Positions 53,323 to 63,782 are shown, counted from the stretch's first letter. The stretch: 64,000 bases of DNA from Hyposmocoma kahamanoa (GCF_003589595.1 NW_020653409.1:635227-699226); one strand, 5' to 3'. Numbers and translations: made by a program. The notes: generated by a model not told the origin, from the letters alone.

Positions 53323-55069
53323 AGTGCTGTACGAAAAAAAACATTCCGTTAATTAAATTCACTACTTGATCGTCGGCGCGCGTGACATTTGATACCTGTC
53401 ACTTTTCTAATCAGTTGCTACCTTTTTTCATTGTTTACATTACGGGCGGCGATAAGACACGTATAATATAAACACTTGAAACTCAAGAACCTATTAAGCT
53501 ACCGTAAAAAGAATAACATAGGCGACAAGAGCACTTAAGTAGCTTTTGTTTAGATACAGTTATGATTGTAATATGACAACTTTATTTGTTGATTTCTGAG
53601 TACACTGAACACTTCTGAGAAATTTTCATAGTATTTTACGCTTTAACTTCTAACTACCTTTTATATTCACTGTATTAAGAAACAAAACATATATAAAGAT
53701 GACAAGCATTTAAATACCCATCGATTACCACTAGAATCACATGAATATAATGTGTAACTATTTTTAAAATAAATTAATAATAGTCCCGGGTAGCGACGAA
53801 AATGCGAAAATTTGCGAAAATGGCGTAAAAAAACTATAACTTGCGAGGAAGAAAATTGACGAATCCTATCACAACTCACAATATAACGACCTAAAAAAGG
53901 TTTTAATACAACCTCCATTGAATAAAGTTATGTGTTTATGTGATATTTTACTCTTAAAAGTATTTTAATAATGAATAAGTTTTTTTCAAAAAAACAATTA
54001 CAAGGTGCGATGACCTCCACTTTGATGACCTTTTTTCCAATAAGATTGTGATTCCAATAAGATATCAAATGTTAAAGTTTTAACACCATCTGAAAAAGCA
54101 CATCCTAACGATCATTTTGATAGGTAATAATTACAGAGAGATTCGCTCTGGGCCTTTTGGAGGGAAAAGTGTCGTTTTTATTTTGACTTCCAATTATTTT
54201 GTGAAATCTAGTTTAAAGTGGAATAGGATAGTGCTATTGTGCCTTAATCGAAAATTAAAACGCGAAATTATACGAATTTCGAACTAAAATTGTAACGGGT
54301 GTATCGCCCCGTTGTAAGGAATCCCGAGTCAATCCAAACACGACGCCTCAAATTGCCTATCCTCTTTGTGGCGGCCATATTTACAGAAACATAATTAAAC
54401 GAAGACATGGCTCAAAGGACTTGTATCCAAGCCAAAATTATTAATAAAAAAAAATAATTACAGAAATTAATTAATAATGCCATCTATCACAATTAAAGTC
54501 TTCATCAAACGCTAAACGTCAACAATCCCGTCAAAGTTTTTTTTTCAAATTTTTTTTCTGTTATAGGGACGTATCATGACTACATTTCTTTATACCAGGA
54601 TATCGAGTATTTAACAGTGAAATACTAGTAAAAATTTGGTGTTAATACATGTGGTAAAACCAAAGTTATTTGTAAAACAGTTCACCAATGTAAAACCTGT
54701 AACGTTTGACCGCATTTTGACAGTTACTGGTAGCTATAGGGTATATTATGTTCAGTAGGGTTTGTAATCGAAAATTTCAATCGCAATCGAACGAGTATCT
54801 AAGTGTAAAGATTTGAAGGAGGATTGAAAATTAAGATTTCGGAAATTTTAAATTTTAATATGCTTTTATAGGTTATGTATTTTTGCTATTCATGTAAGGA
54901 AAACTATACGCACGACTCAATTAAACAAATCAATTCATTCAAATAAATTAGTCGATTTTTAGTTTGCATTATAATTGGCCATCACTAAACCGTCTATAGT
55001 CAGGTCAGTCTTCAGTCAGTCTTGTTTGTTTACTTTTTGTTTAAAATGGATTGAAACGAAGTATAGATC
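53323..55069. other. No gene recognised
   Basis: 1.7 kb of AT-rich DNA; short open frames only, none with family resemblance. Confidence 0.4.
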
Positions 55070-55165
55070 TGTAGCACCAGACGCGGCAACAGACGCGGGT
55101 TCGTATCCAGTCAGATCAAAGGAATCTTCCTTTATATTGTCAGATCTTTGTATGAATAAGAATCT
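55070..55165 (+). mobile_element. Family D-like fragment
   Basis: 'cagacgcgggttcgtatcca' (B-box-like) followed by 'gtcagatcaaaggaat' and 'cagatctttgtatgaataa', the family D 3' layout without the T tail. Confidence 0.55.
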
Positions 55166-55479
55166 CAGATCTTTTGTGCAAACGAATTTATTTTCTGAAA
55201 TTCTTCATACATGATTTTGACTAGATATTGCAGACTTATACCTAATTGGGTAATTTCGAAGTTTTTAGGTTATATTATACTTAATAGATTTGTTTAATAA
55301 TGAGTAGTTACTTTTCAAATATTTTACCGCTAAATTCACTATAACTTCTTATTTTAGAATAGTAAAACCAAACAAGAAATTTTAGACCGCCTTTTTTAAA
55401 TATGTGGAGTCCAGAACGCTAGCAGCTAGCCAAAAAATAAGCTTCGATGTACAAAGTGGAAACATTTAACTAGAAGAAT

Positions 55480-55961
55480 TGAATTTTTTCTGAGTGTTCA
55501 ATCTTTGTATTAATAATTATAACAAACTAGTGGAGGTAATTTCACAAAAAAAAATGAATATCAATTCAATAAAAATTTCATTAATACAGTGAATAGCGAC
55601 ATCTCTCGCCAGGACTGGTAGCTGTAAAGGTACTAACTGGGTGATAAATCTTTCATAGATTTCTCATAGATGGCGCTACGACTAAAAAGTCGTTGAAAAA
55701 CCAAATACAAAGACACGACGCAAGCACATAGAAAAATTCGTGAGGTCCGTTGGTTCGTTCCGTGGCTTAGTTGGTATAGCGTCTGGCACGGTATGCAACT
55801 TCTTGCATACCGTGACACGTCGTCGCCACGTACGTTCGATCCGACCGGATCGAAATAATTTTTTCTGAGTGTTCGATCTTTGTATTAATAATTATAACAA
55901 ACTAGTGGAGGTAATTTCACAAAAAAAAAATTGAATATCAATTCAATAAAAATTTAATTAC
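55480..55961 (+). mobile_element. Family D, T-body-T copy with matching T variants
   Basis: 5' T at 55515-55588, body with 'gatggcgctacgactaaaaa', A box 'gtggcttagttggtatagcg', a local inversion ('tatgcaacttcttgcata') replacing the anticodon region, then 3' T at 55890-55961. Both T repeats carry 'ggaggtaat' instead of 'ggagtaat' and an A run in place of 'ataat'. Upstream of the 5' T is also 'ttttttctgagtgttcaatc', so this unit starts a little earlier than the 24620 copy. Confidence 0.75.
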
Positions 55962-56097
55962 AAGAATGAAATGTAGAAAATTTGTTTTTTTTTTCGTTTT
56001 CTTCTATATTAAGCATTCTTAGATTTTACCTTAATTTGTTACTTAATTTAGAACTTTATGACAAACAGAAACTATGTTCTTTCGGATCTAAATCTCG

Positions 56098-56103
56098 TTT
56101 ATT
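56098..56103 (-). terminator. Candidate polyadenylation signal of the chitin-binding gene
   Basis: AATAAA on the minus strand, about 170 bp past the stop at 56275. It is the first such hexamer seen downstream. Cleavage site not determinable. Confidence 0.45.
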
Positions 56104-56274
56104 TTTCCATTTTTTTTCGAACAAGCCGACATTGCTGGCTCTTTAGGGTGCGCACAGATCTGACGAATGTTACAAGTTATTCGGAATCCTGAATTGTATT
56201 TTGATATCACAGTTCCAGATCTCAATAAAAAAAATTCAAATCGTGTAAGTTTATAAAGCAGACAATAAATACAT

Positions 56275-56730
56275 TTACCAAAAATCATTATGTTCAAATG
56301 AACTATAGTATTCAGCAGGTGGTGCAACGTCATCTGTCGACTCGTAGTGGGTCAGATCGAATTTATCAGCCAAAAACGTATCAGTGGGATTTGTAACAGG
56401 TTTGTCAGTTGAAAAGAAACTTTCAATTTTAGTCGTAGTTCTTTCTCCCTTACAGTTATCTGTTTTATCTTCTTGGTTTTCTGTAGTGCTAGTTACTTCA
56501 GTAACAACTTCGTTAACTGGTCCAGATTCAGTAGGTTTTGGTTCAGGGCGACAGAATCCATCCCAAAATTCCCAACCGTGAGGACAAATGAAGATCTGAG
56601 GGTATATGTGGTCACCTTTTCGTAAGCACACGTAGTAATGGTTTGTACTGGCTGGTAGAATGTCTGTGAAGCCTTCTTGTGGGCAGTCAGGCACTGGTCT
56701 TTGAGTGCACTGTCCGTTGCTTAATTTCTC
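56275..56730 (-). CDS. Terminal exon of a chitin-binding (CBM14/peritrophin-A) protein
   Basis: Encodes the last 151 residues of a secreted-type chitin-binding protein, probably of the peritrophic matrix or cuticle. The acceptor 'taattttcag' ends at 56731 and codon 1 is GAG, phase 0. Cys8 of the exon completes the CBM14 domain begun at 63509-63655 (spacing C-x8-C). A second, partial domain follows: Cys16, Cys35 in NHYYVCLRKGD, Cys49 and Cys60 in FICPHGWEFWDGFC. The positions expected for the second and sixth cysteines are not Cys. The remaining 90 residues are acidic and Thr/Ser/Glu-rich with one Cys (93), likely a low-complexity linker tail, ending HNDFW and a stop. The predicted Met at 56769 lies in the intron and is not the start. 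Confidence 0.85.
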   Translation of the reverse strand, partial: EKLSNGQCTQRPVPDCPQEGFTDILPASTNHYYVCLRKGDHIYPQIFICPHGWEFWDGFCRPEPKPTESGPVNEVVTEVTSTTENQEDKTDNCKGERTTTKIESFFSTDKPVTNPTDTFLADKFDLTHYESTDDVAPPAEYYSSFEHNDFW

Positions 56731-56885
56731 CTGAAAATTAATGATTTGAAATAAACATTTGTGCCACAACCTTAAGTAACAATGACAATAATAATTTATT
56801 TATTTTCAGACAACGTAAATGCGTATTTAAATTAGTAACAGACGTATGTCAGTACATTGTTTTGAACTTAGAAGTGCTTTTTTGA

Positions 56886-57055
56886 ATAATACCAAGTGAC
56901 GGGACCTGGCGGTAAGCGACACGCCTGTCCATAACTGTTGCAGTGCCACTCAGAGCTTTAAATCGCAAAGATCTGAAGGGCACTGCCAACGCGCCCGTCA
57001 CCCTAAGACGCCTGTAATTTCACCAGAACTCTTACACAACGAGCTCTACTGCTAA
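56886..57055 (-). mobile_element. Family A repeat, internally deleted
   Basis: 'aataccaagtgacgggacc', 'ggtaagcgacacgcctgtcc', 'ctttaaatcgcaaagatctg' then 'gagctctactgcta'. Confidence 0.8.
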
Positions 57056-57393
57056 TAGAATCTATTGTTGTTGTTGCTGTTACATAGTCGGTTTAAGAGA
57101 GAAGTGATTTTCTTCCATGATAAGGCAAAAACAGGAGTCTGCCCGCTACAGTCGCAACAGCATCCTTGTCGCAAAAGCATTGTTGTATTGAATGCGGAGA
57201 GCAATGTACGACTTTTGTGTATGTCGATTACATAGGGTACCATCGTAAAAAGAAGAACAATAAGCTTTGAAAAGGGTTACCTTTGTGGACTGCAACAGAA
57301 CATCGAACAAATAATACATGATATTGATTGTAATGAATATTATGATGTATTCTATCATGATATTAATTTATTTTGAAATAATTCGACTATTTT

Positions 57394-57560
57394 GTTATAA
57401 TTATTAATACAAAGGTCGAAAACTTAGAAAAAATTCTATCTATCTGACAGGACTCGTATCTACAGATCAAGTCAGTAAACCTCGAATTTTTTTGTGCATT
57501 TTACAGCCTTAGCCTTAGCGCTATCTGTGATAAATCTATGAAAGTTTTTCTTAATTATAC
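57394..57560 (-). mobile_element. Family D-like degenerate copy
   Basis: 'ttataattattaatacaaag', 'gaaaaaattctatc', B-box-like 'gacaggactcgtatctacag' and 'gcgctatctgtgataaa' occur in family D order. Confidence 0.6.
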
Positions 57561-57692
57561 TTGATAACTAAAAAATAAACTGCAAATCTAATGTTGAAAT
57601 ACGGCCCTTTCATTAGACGAGACCGAGGTTGGGATGTAGATATATTTTTTTTAATAAAAACTAATTTTGTTATCTCCATAAACAGTGCATTT

Positions 57693-57952
57693 TAGTAGAG
57701 CTCCTTGTGGAAGAATTCTTCCAAGGAAATTCTGCCACGTTACCTATTTCTACCACCAAGCAATAGTGTGAGCATTGCTGCGTTCCTGTTTGGAAGGGTA
57801 AACGTGACTCAGGGTGACGGGCGCAGTGGTAGTGCCCCTCAGATCTTTGTGATTTAAAGCTTTGAGTGGCACTGCAACTGTTATGGACAGGCGCGTCGTC
57901 TTCCACCCGGCCCACGACTTGTTCGTCCTGTCACTTGCTATCATAAAAAAAA
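57693..57952 (+). mobile_element. Family A repeat
   Basis: 'gtagagctccttgtggaaga', 'ctatttctaccaccaag', 'gtgcccctcagatctttgtg' and 'cacttgctatcataaaaaa'. Confidence 0.8.
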
Positions 57953-58066
57953 TGCTTCACAGAATATAAAAATATAATCTGGTTGTGGAGGTTCGTGCAA
58001 AAAATGTGAAATTTTAATTAATACAAAATGATATTTTAAGTAGGATAAACTAACGACTATATGAAG

Positions 58067-58270
58067 TGCCTCCGTGACCGAACGGCTACCACGTTGGACT
58101 GCCACGCGAGGTCCCAGGTTCGATTCCCGGGCCGGGAGAAATACTTATATAGCCGACATTTACTTCCCTCGTGAGTTTGGGTGTAATTTGTGATTGTCTA
58201 TGTGTGTGTCCATGGCACCCGCGACACAGGGTCTTCCCTAGGGCCAGCCGGTCTATATTGAGTGTGTGCG
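58067..58270 (+). mobile_element. tRNA-derived SINE family C, full length
   Basis: 'tgcctccgtgaccgaacggc', B box 'aggttcgattcccgggccgg', 'gagtttgggtgtaatttgtg' and 3' 'ggtcttccctagggccag', followed by an (ATT)n run near 58273. Confidence 0.85.
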
Positions 58271-58439
58271 TTATTATTATTATAAGAGTTGAACTATGTT
58301 ATGTTAGTGTACGCGCGCGTGTTTGTGTGCGTGGGTGCAAAGAGATAAGAAATAATTATTTATTATGCTTCAATGTACACCAGAATTCCTAGTTGTCAAA
58401 TGTTCCAAATATATATAAATTCATACAATTACATAACAA

Positions 58440-58735
58440 GTCTTTCGTTGGTCTATAATCGTTCAAAATCAATAGTACTTTGCTGTTGTTACATCTCCTC
58501 GCTGTCCAAGTCCAAATAACAAAATCCAATTGGTTTCTGTAACACAGTTCTTCGTTCCGCTTTGGTAGGTAATGGGCTTTACACCTATGTCTATGTTTCA
58601 AACGAGAGGCTGATTGCCTATTTGCCCCACATTGCCCTCATATGAGAATAGACAATGTTATTTTGATCACTGAACCGTTGTTTTCAAGTAAATTATATCA
58701 TAAACATGTGGAAACACGCAATAAGGTGGTACAGT
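58440..58735 (-). repeat. Repeat family N, short copy
   Basis: Reverse complement of the two blocks of 4310-4860, here joined without the 190-bp middle. Confidence 0.6.
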
Positions 58736-59334
58736 TTTGTGCATAAGGGTTCCGATAATTAAACATATTTGTTTTCGAATGAATTCTCAACTGGATAATT
58801 GTTCTCAGTACTTTTGTTTTAAGAAATATATGTACATAAACATTTATGCAATATTTTTGTTTAGTGCTCTTCTGCAGTGAAAAGGGCACTAATATAAAAT
58901 AATGAATAATTGAAACGGAAGAGCTATCTATTATTGATAGCGCTTCTGTTCTTTAGCAAAATTAATATTTATAAACAACTTCAATACCAAATTATTCGAC
59001 GGAATTAATCTAAAGCAGTGCCGGCTTTGTCTATGGTGCAAGGTGTGCGGTGCATACGGGCTCAGGTTCTTAGGGGGCGCCGAGCAAGTAAACGAAATAT
59101 ATTTAAATAAAATATATATTTTTTTTATATATAATTAAGTTTGTTTGATAGTTGAATGGTGTTTGCATACATAACATAATATTATCAATTAATTATAAAT
59201 AAATTATAAATAAATTAACAATAGGTATAGATATAGTTAAGCATCACACATTTTGTCGCATCATAAATTCTTTGTACGCATATTGCGAATTTAAATAAGT
59301 CAATGTTTTTGTAGTATTAGTTTAGTGCGCCTGT
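58736..59334. other. AT-rich intron sequence
   Basis: No frame recognised; 'gggggcgccgagcaagtaa' at 59080 recalls a common insect repeat end but has no partner here. Confidence 0.35.
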
Positions 59335-59507
59335 GACGCACTCCCTGGGCTCCGCATAATACCAGCGACGTGGCTGTTCTCAGCCACGGCACATGCTGAG
59401 CGGTGCCCATTCAGTATCAGTAATTTTAGTTTTTAAATTATTTTTATGTACATACAATTTAAAGGTACTGAATAAATGTTTCTTTCTTTCTTTCTTTGTT
59501 TCTTTCA
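59335..59507 (+). mobile_element. Family J-like retro 3' end with (TTTC)n
   Basis: 'ataccagcgacgtggctg', T-rich filler, 'gaataaatgtttc' and a (TTTC)n tract (59479-59506). Confidence 0.5.
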
Positions 59508-59976
59508 AAATAACCGACCTATTGTCTCCCCAACATTATTTATAATTGCACCATTTGCACCCGATCACTGTGAAAAATATAACTGCAAGTATTCTATTTT
59601 GATCGCATGTCTACTAGAGGGCGCTAGTATTGATTGCACTAGGGCGCTCCACGGGCTAGCGCCGCGGCTGGTACGACAGGACAGTTTTCAAAGAAGCAGA
59701 TTTAATTCCGCCTTCACCTTTCCCATCATCGGGGGGTTAGACATAAGCTTGGGTTTAATTATTTATTGCTTCAGCAACAGTTTAACGTACTTAACTTTAT
59801 TATAGTTATACAAGGTTAGTGTGTTAGTCAATTACAGCCTAATTATTGTACATACATAATATTACATACTTATCATTGACACTTAAACTCACAACATAAT
59901 TAAAAAACAAAATATTAAAAAATTATTCCATTAAAGCATTCATTACTTCTTATCTGATCAAAATTTCAAATATATA

Positions 59977-60271
59977 TTTTTTATAATATCAAGTGACTCG
60001 ACGAACAAGTCGTGCGTCTGATGGTAAGATACACGCCAGTCCATGTCAGTTGCAGTGCCACTCAGAGCTTTAGGTCGCAAAGATAGGGGCACTGCCAATG
60101 CGCCCGTCGCTCTGAGACATGAGTTGACAAGTCCCATGTGCCTGTAATTTCACCAGCACCCTTACCCTTCAAAACCGGAACACAGTAATGTTGACATTAC
60201 TGCTTGATCAGAAATAAGTAAGGTGGCAGTACTGCAGTAGTTGAACTCTTTCACTCTTTCTACTGCTACTA
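59977..60271 (-). mobile_element. Family A repeat, full length
   Basis: T run, 'gacgaacaagtcgtgcgtct', 'ccatgtgcctgtaatttcac', 'gttgacattactgcttg' and 'ttctactgctact'. Confidence 0.85.
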
Positions 60272-60294
60272 AATATTAATGTATTCTGATATGT

Positions 60295-60374
60295 ACAAAT
60301 ATTTTAATGACAATGAAAAGTCAGGTAGAGGCGGTGACATGAACAAAATATAGCATTACTTCCAGCTACGTATA
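60295..60374 (-). repeat. LTR-like segment, copy 1
   Basis: 'gacaatgaaaagtcaggtag', 'gaacaaaatatagcattact' recur at 61487-61545. It lies just beyond a purine tract ('aattaagagggagga' on minus) of the integrase fragment, the place of a 3' LTR. Confidence 0.5.
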
Positions 60375-60775
60375 TATCTGGTCCTCCCTCTTAATTTTGG
60401 CGGGGAAGTCTGGTCGCCAGAAGCTGGTCTATGTGTCTCTTCCAGACTTCTCCGGTGTGAGTTTGGAGCTCGTAGTTGACCCTACTTCCTTCTTACGGTT
60501 GCCAACATCCATTTTGAACCAGTCGGCATGTAGTTCCGAGTCTGAACTCTCTGGCCCTCCCGGAGAGTCCGTAACAGGCGTGGGAAATTGCGTGCTAGAG
60601 GTGGAGACGTGGTCGTTGTTGGTTTAGCAAATAGTGCGTGGTAATTGGTTCTAATTGGTCTCCCAAACATCATCTTATAGGGACTGATGTTAGTTGAACG
60701 ATGTGGTGTTCTCCGTAATTGGATCTTAATAATTGAAGAGACCAGGGAAAGAACTATCAAAGTCGCTTAAAACAC
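60375..60775 (-). pseudogene. Ty3/gypsy pol relic (integrase C-terminal part)
   Basis: Minus-strand residues HRSTNISPYKMMFGRPIRT match the end of the integrase core. NYMPTGSKWMLATV and, after a frameshift near 60485, YELQTHTGEVWKRHIDQLL match the C-terminal region that binds chromatin or DNA. A purine-rich tract precedes the presumed 3' LTR. The core catalytic part, RT and gag are absent, so this is a dead fragment. Confidence 0.7.
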
Positions 60776-61221
60776 GTTTTGAGTTTATACCGCCATTCAG
60801 GTCGGTAAACGTTTAATCAGAAAAAGGCTAATAAGGTTCAATGTCCTGAAAAATCAGATTTTACTTTTAGTCATACAAAATTCTTGTGAGTAAATGGTAG
60901 AAAAGGTAAAAATGATTTATAAATGTTTTTTAGTTAAAACGGATTCCGTAGCTGTACAAACATTTACGTCTGTCTGGTATATGGATATATTTTATATTGT
61001 GGGTAGACCGAATGTGAAATAAACCAGTCTAAGCACAACGCTAGAGTTTAACTCATTTGCCTTGTTCCCGTAACCTGACAACGTCAGCATTGCCTATATT
61101 TCAGATAGTATTCGTGCGTGTCTTTTTCACCAAAATTTAAAAGTTCTCCAAATTAAAAATTTAAGCGACTTCGGATCATTCTGTCCCTGTACTCTTCAAT
61201 TGTTAATTTATCATGTATGTC
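60776..61221. other. No feature recognised
   Basis: May be further gypsy remnant but no motif is visible. Confidence 0.35.
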
Positions 61222-61474
61222 CATTGACTTACAAATAAATGGACGACGGGTCTGATACAAAAAAACAACGAAAAAAATAAAGGAATATGAAAAAGCTAAA
61301 ACGTTGAATTTAAATTGTAATGTCATGGCAGTACTGTCTAATTTTGCTTGCTTCGCTGTCAGTCGAACAAACGAAGACTAAAGCGTGAATGACGCTCTGT
61401 ATACGATTTTAACGCCCTATAAGTTCGGACACTTTTTAGCGCGGACCCGACGTCCATATAATTGTAAGTCAATG
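61222..61474 (+). mobile_element. hAT-like MITE, copy 1 (253 bp)
   Basis: Terminal inverted repeats 'cattgacttacaa' and 'ttgtaagtcaatg', extended by 'tggacg'/'cgtcca'. 8-bp flanks 'tgtatgtc' and 'tgtatatc' agree at 7 of 8. The 8-bp duplication fits the hAT (or P) superfamily. Non-coding. Confidence 0.8.
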
Positions 61475-61486
61475 TGTATATCCCAT

Positions 61487-61545
61487 ATTTTATTGACAAT
61501 GAAAAGTCAGGCAGAGGCATAAACAAAATGTAGCATTATTTCCCA
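61487..61545 (-). repeat. LTR-like segment, copy 2
   Basis: 'gacaatgaaaagtcaggcag' and 'aacaaaatgtagcattattt' match 60300-60363. Confidence 0.5.
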
Positions 61546-61888
61546 TGAAATATAAAAAGAAAACAAAACTGAGAAATACAATAAACAAAGTTTAAAAAGC
61601 TTCAACTACCAATATCAGATACGGGTTTCATTCCTATGCGGTAGCTTAAACTGTTGCAATATGTTTAATAAAGCCTGAATAACTTTAAGTACAGATTTCC
61701 GTTCAAAGACTGGATGTGCGCTTTATGCTTATTAATTTAAATTTTAACGACCGCCACAGGCTGTAGATTATTTTTACGATCCTCCGCCGTGTAAGAGGCA
61801 AATTTAGTATAAGCTCATGGGAAAACTATTTGAGTAACAATTATGTAAGTACAATGACGCATAAGATTTACGTTTATTATACAGGTTA

Positions 61889-62414
61889 AGGACGCGTTCC
61901 CATTATGTCGTCACGTTTTATTATCGTTGAACGACTGTCGTGTCTAGCCTGTTCCCATATCACGACTATTTATCGTGGACGATTTTTTATCGTTGAACGA
62001 CTGTTGTGACTAGGTGTTCCCTCTAGATCGTGACGACAATTTATCGTTTCACGACAGCCTTCTTGCCCATCTCTGGCTACGACCCAACGCTACTGAAAAC
62101 CGAGTGGAGGGCACGGGGTACGAGAGGCGAGCGCAGGGAGCAGAATACGTGCGGACAGCGATAAATAAAACGTGACGACAATAGAAGCTGCGACAATCTG
62201 TCGTCAAGTTTTATCGTGACTTTTTTTTATCGTCCGACGACTGTCGTTCTAGCTGTTCCCACTGTGACGGCAGTTTGTCGTTGTAACGATAAAAAATCGT
62301 GAACGACAGTTAATCGTGTCGTGCTATATGTGAACAACTTCATTTAAATATGCGAGCCATGACACTGTAAACTGCACGACAATCTGTCGTCACGACATAG
62401 CGGGAACGCGCCCT
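61889..62414. mobile_element. 526-bp fold-back element rich in 'cgactgtcg' motifs
   Basis: Ends 'aggacgcgttcccattatg' and (inverted) 'agggcgcgttcccgctatg'. The interior is packed with 'acgactgtcgt', 'atcgtgacgaca' and 'tatcgt' in both orientations, around a GC-rich core at 62060-62160. No frame, and no target duplication recognised. Confidence 0.7.
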
Positions 62415-62809
62415 CAGAATACATTTTGATTAATCGAATTTAAGACTTTGGAACGCAATTGATGTCGGTGCAGGCTGTGACAGTTTCGTTATTTGTCACC
62501 TACTACTTTAGTTACCGTATATCCCAGCTGAATATGGGTCTGCTGCAAGTACAGTTTAATTAAATTCAAATTATCGTTATTTCACAGATAATAATAGTAT
62601 TTTATGCAATCGTTGCATAATGATGGTTCTTAAAGTCGACTATTGAGTTCCATTTACCCACGAGGCTTTGCCGATTGGTCTAAGTAATAGGTACGGTATT
62701 TTAAGACCTTATTATGTAATGATTGCTTATAACAGTTTTTCTACGAATAAATAAAATAATGAAACCGAATAATTATTTAATGTATATTTTGGAATCCATG
62801 ACAACAAAC
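62415..62809. other. Intron sequence, nothing recognised
   Basis: AT-rich DNA between two MITEs. Confidence 0.35.
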
Positions 62810-63098
62810 CATTGACTTACAATTATATGGACGTCGGGTCCTCGCTAAAAAGTGTCCGAACTTATGATAGAGCGTTAAAATCGTATACAGAGCGTCATTC
62901 ACGCTTTAGTCTTCGTTTGTTCGACTGACAGCGAAGCAAGCAAAATTAGACAGTACTGCGATGACATTACAATTTAAATTCAACGTTTTAGCTTTTTCAT
63001 ATTCCTTTACATGTCACTACGTTTAAATAGGTTAACTTGGGACATTTTTTTTGTGGTTTTTGTATTAGACCCGTCGTCCATTTATTTCTAAGTGAATG
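62810..63098 (-). mobile_element. hAT-like MITE, copy 2 (289 bp)
   Basis: Inverted relative to 61222-61474 and about 35 bp longer near 63030. Exact 8-bp target duplication 'caacaaac' at 62802-62809 and 63099-63106. Confidence 0.85.
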
Positions 63099-63358
63099 CA
63101 ACAAACGCAATTTTTTTTTTGGCGAAGGTTCCACTATACAGCCTCTTCATATTTTTATTTAGACAAAATCTACACAAAGCAAAAAACCAAAGAGATAGAA
63201 TAGAACTCGCCAAGTACCGCGTTATTTTAACCAATAATTTATCTTTATAAAGTTTTTGGCCCGGCAGTATATACTTTGATTAGCGTCCTAATTGATATTT
63301 TAATTAGCAAAAATACGACGTTCTTTCTTCGAAACTCCTAGAAGAATGCAATTCCGGA

Positions 63359-63416
63359 CAAATCCTGAAAAATTGTTTCATTTCCTATGTGTAACAATCG
63401 CGAAAACCTAAGAATA
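63359..63416 (+). repeat. Repeat family F, 3' part
   Basis: 'tcatttcctatgtgtaacaa' and 'cgcgaaaacctaagaa' as at 29100. Confidence 0.6.
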
Positions 63417-63508
63417 CACTTTATGATGTTAGCAATATAGTTCTGCAAGGTTGTTAGTATTTTATTATAGTTCTGTATATTTTGAAGATACCTTAGAAGA
63501 AGTCTTAC

Positions 63509-63655
63509 CGAACACTGTGCAGTACGAGCATTATATCCATAATGTCTGGGACACAACGCTACTCTGTGGTCCGCAGGTCTACCATCAGGGAAGCCTTCGG
63601 GAGGCGAGCAGAGGTGGAACTTACGGCAGTCGTATGCATCGGGGAATATTCCCAC
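63509..63655 (-). CDS. Internal exon of a chitin-binding (CBM14) protein
   Basis: 147 bp, 49 codons, phase 0 at both ends. The acceptor '...cag' precedes GTG at 63655 and the donor 'gtaaga' follows TCG at 63509. It encodes the core of a type-2 chitin-binding domain: FPDAYDC (Cys10), KFHLC (Cys16, spacing x5), ALCPRHYGYNA (Cys35) and AQC (Cys48, spacing x12). Asp6, Tyr8 and the aromatic residues Phe13 and Tyr39/Tyr41 fit the chitin-contact face of the family. Cys1 must come from an upstream exon beyond the window and Cys6 is Cys8 of the terminal exon. It is the same gene as 56275-56730. Met codons in the surrounding frame lie in introns and are not starts. Confidence 0.85.
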
Positions 63656-63782
63656 CTGGATGAAAATTATGAGAATTAAATCCATATCGAAAATTAATAC
63701 AGCCATTACCGCGATTAATTGAAGCGACAAAAAAGAAATTTAACACGGAGAGTACTTTGATGGGTTTTTTAATGGTTTTTAA

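Larger units (their letters stand above)
56731..63508 (-). other. Intron of the chitin-binding gene (6778 bp)
   Basis: Donor 'gtaagact' at 63508-63501 and acceptor '...ttttcag' at 56731 (minus strand), both canonical. It contains family A, C, D and N repeats, a gypsy relic, three inverted-repeat elements and a family J tail; no other exon was recognised. Inferred from the two exons being on one strand, in phase and completing one domain. Confidence 0.7.

Noticed and set aside
55480..55515. TSD for the 55-kb family D copy
   Set aside because: Only a weak 'aagaat' match is visible on both sides, too short to claim.
56384..56581. 65-codon plus frame
   Set aside because: Antisense to the chitin-binding terminal exon.
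59620..59700. Conserved regulatory site in 'agggcgctag' repeats
   Set aside because: Short GC-rich words only, no consistent structure or partner in the window.
61881..62422. 8-bp TSD for the 526-bp fold-back element
   Set aside because: Flanks 'acaggtta' and 'cagaatac' do not match.
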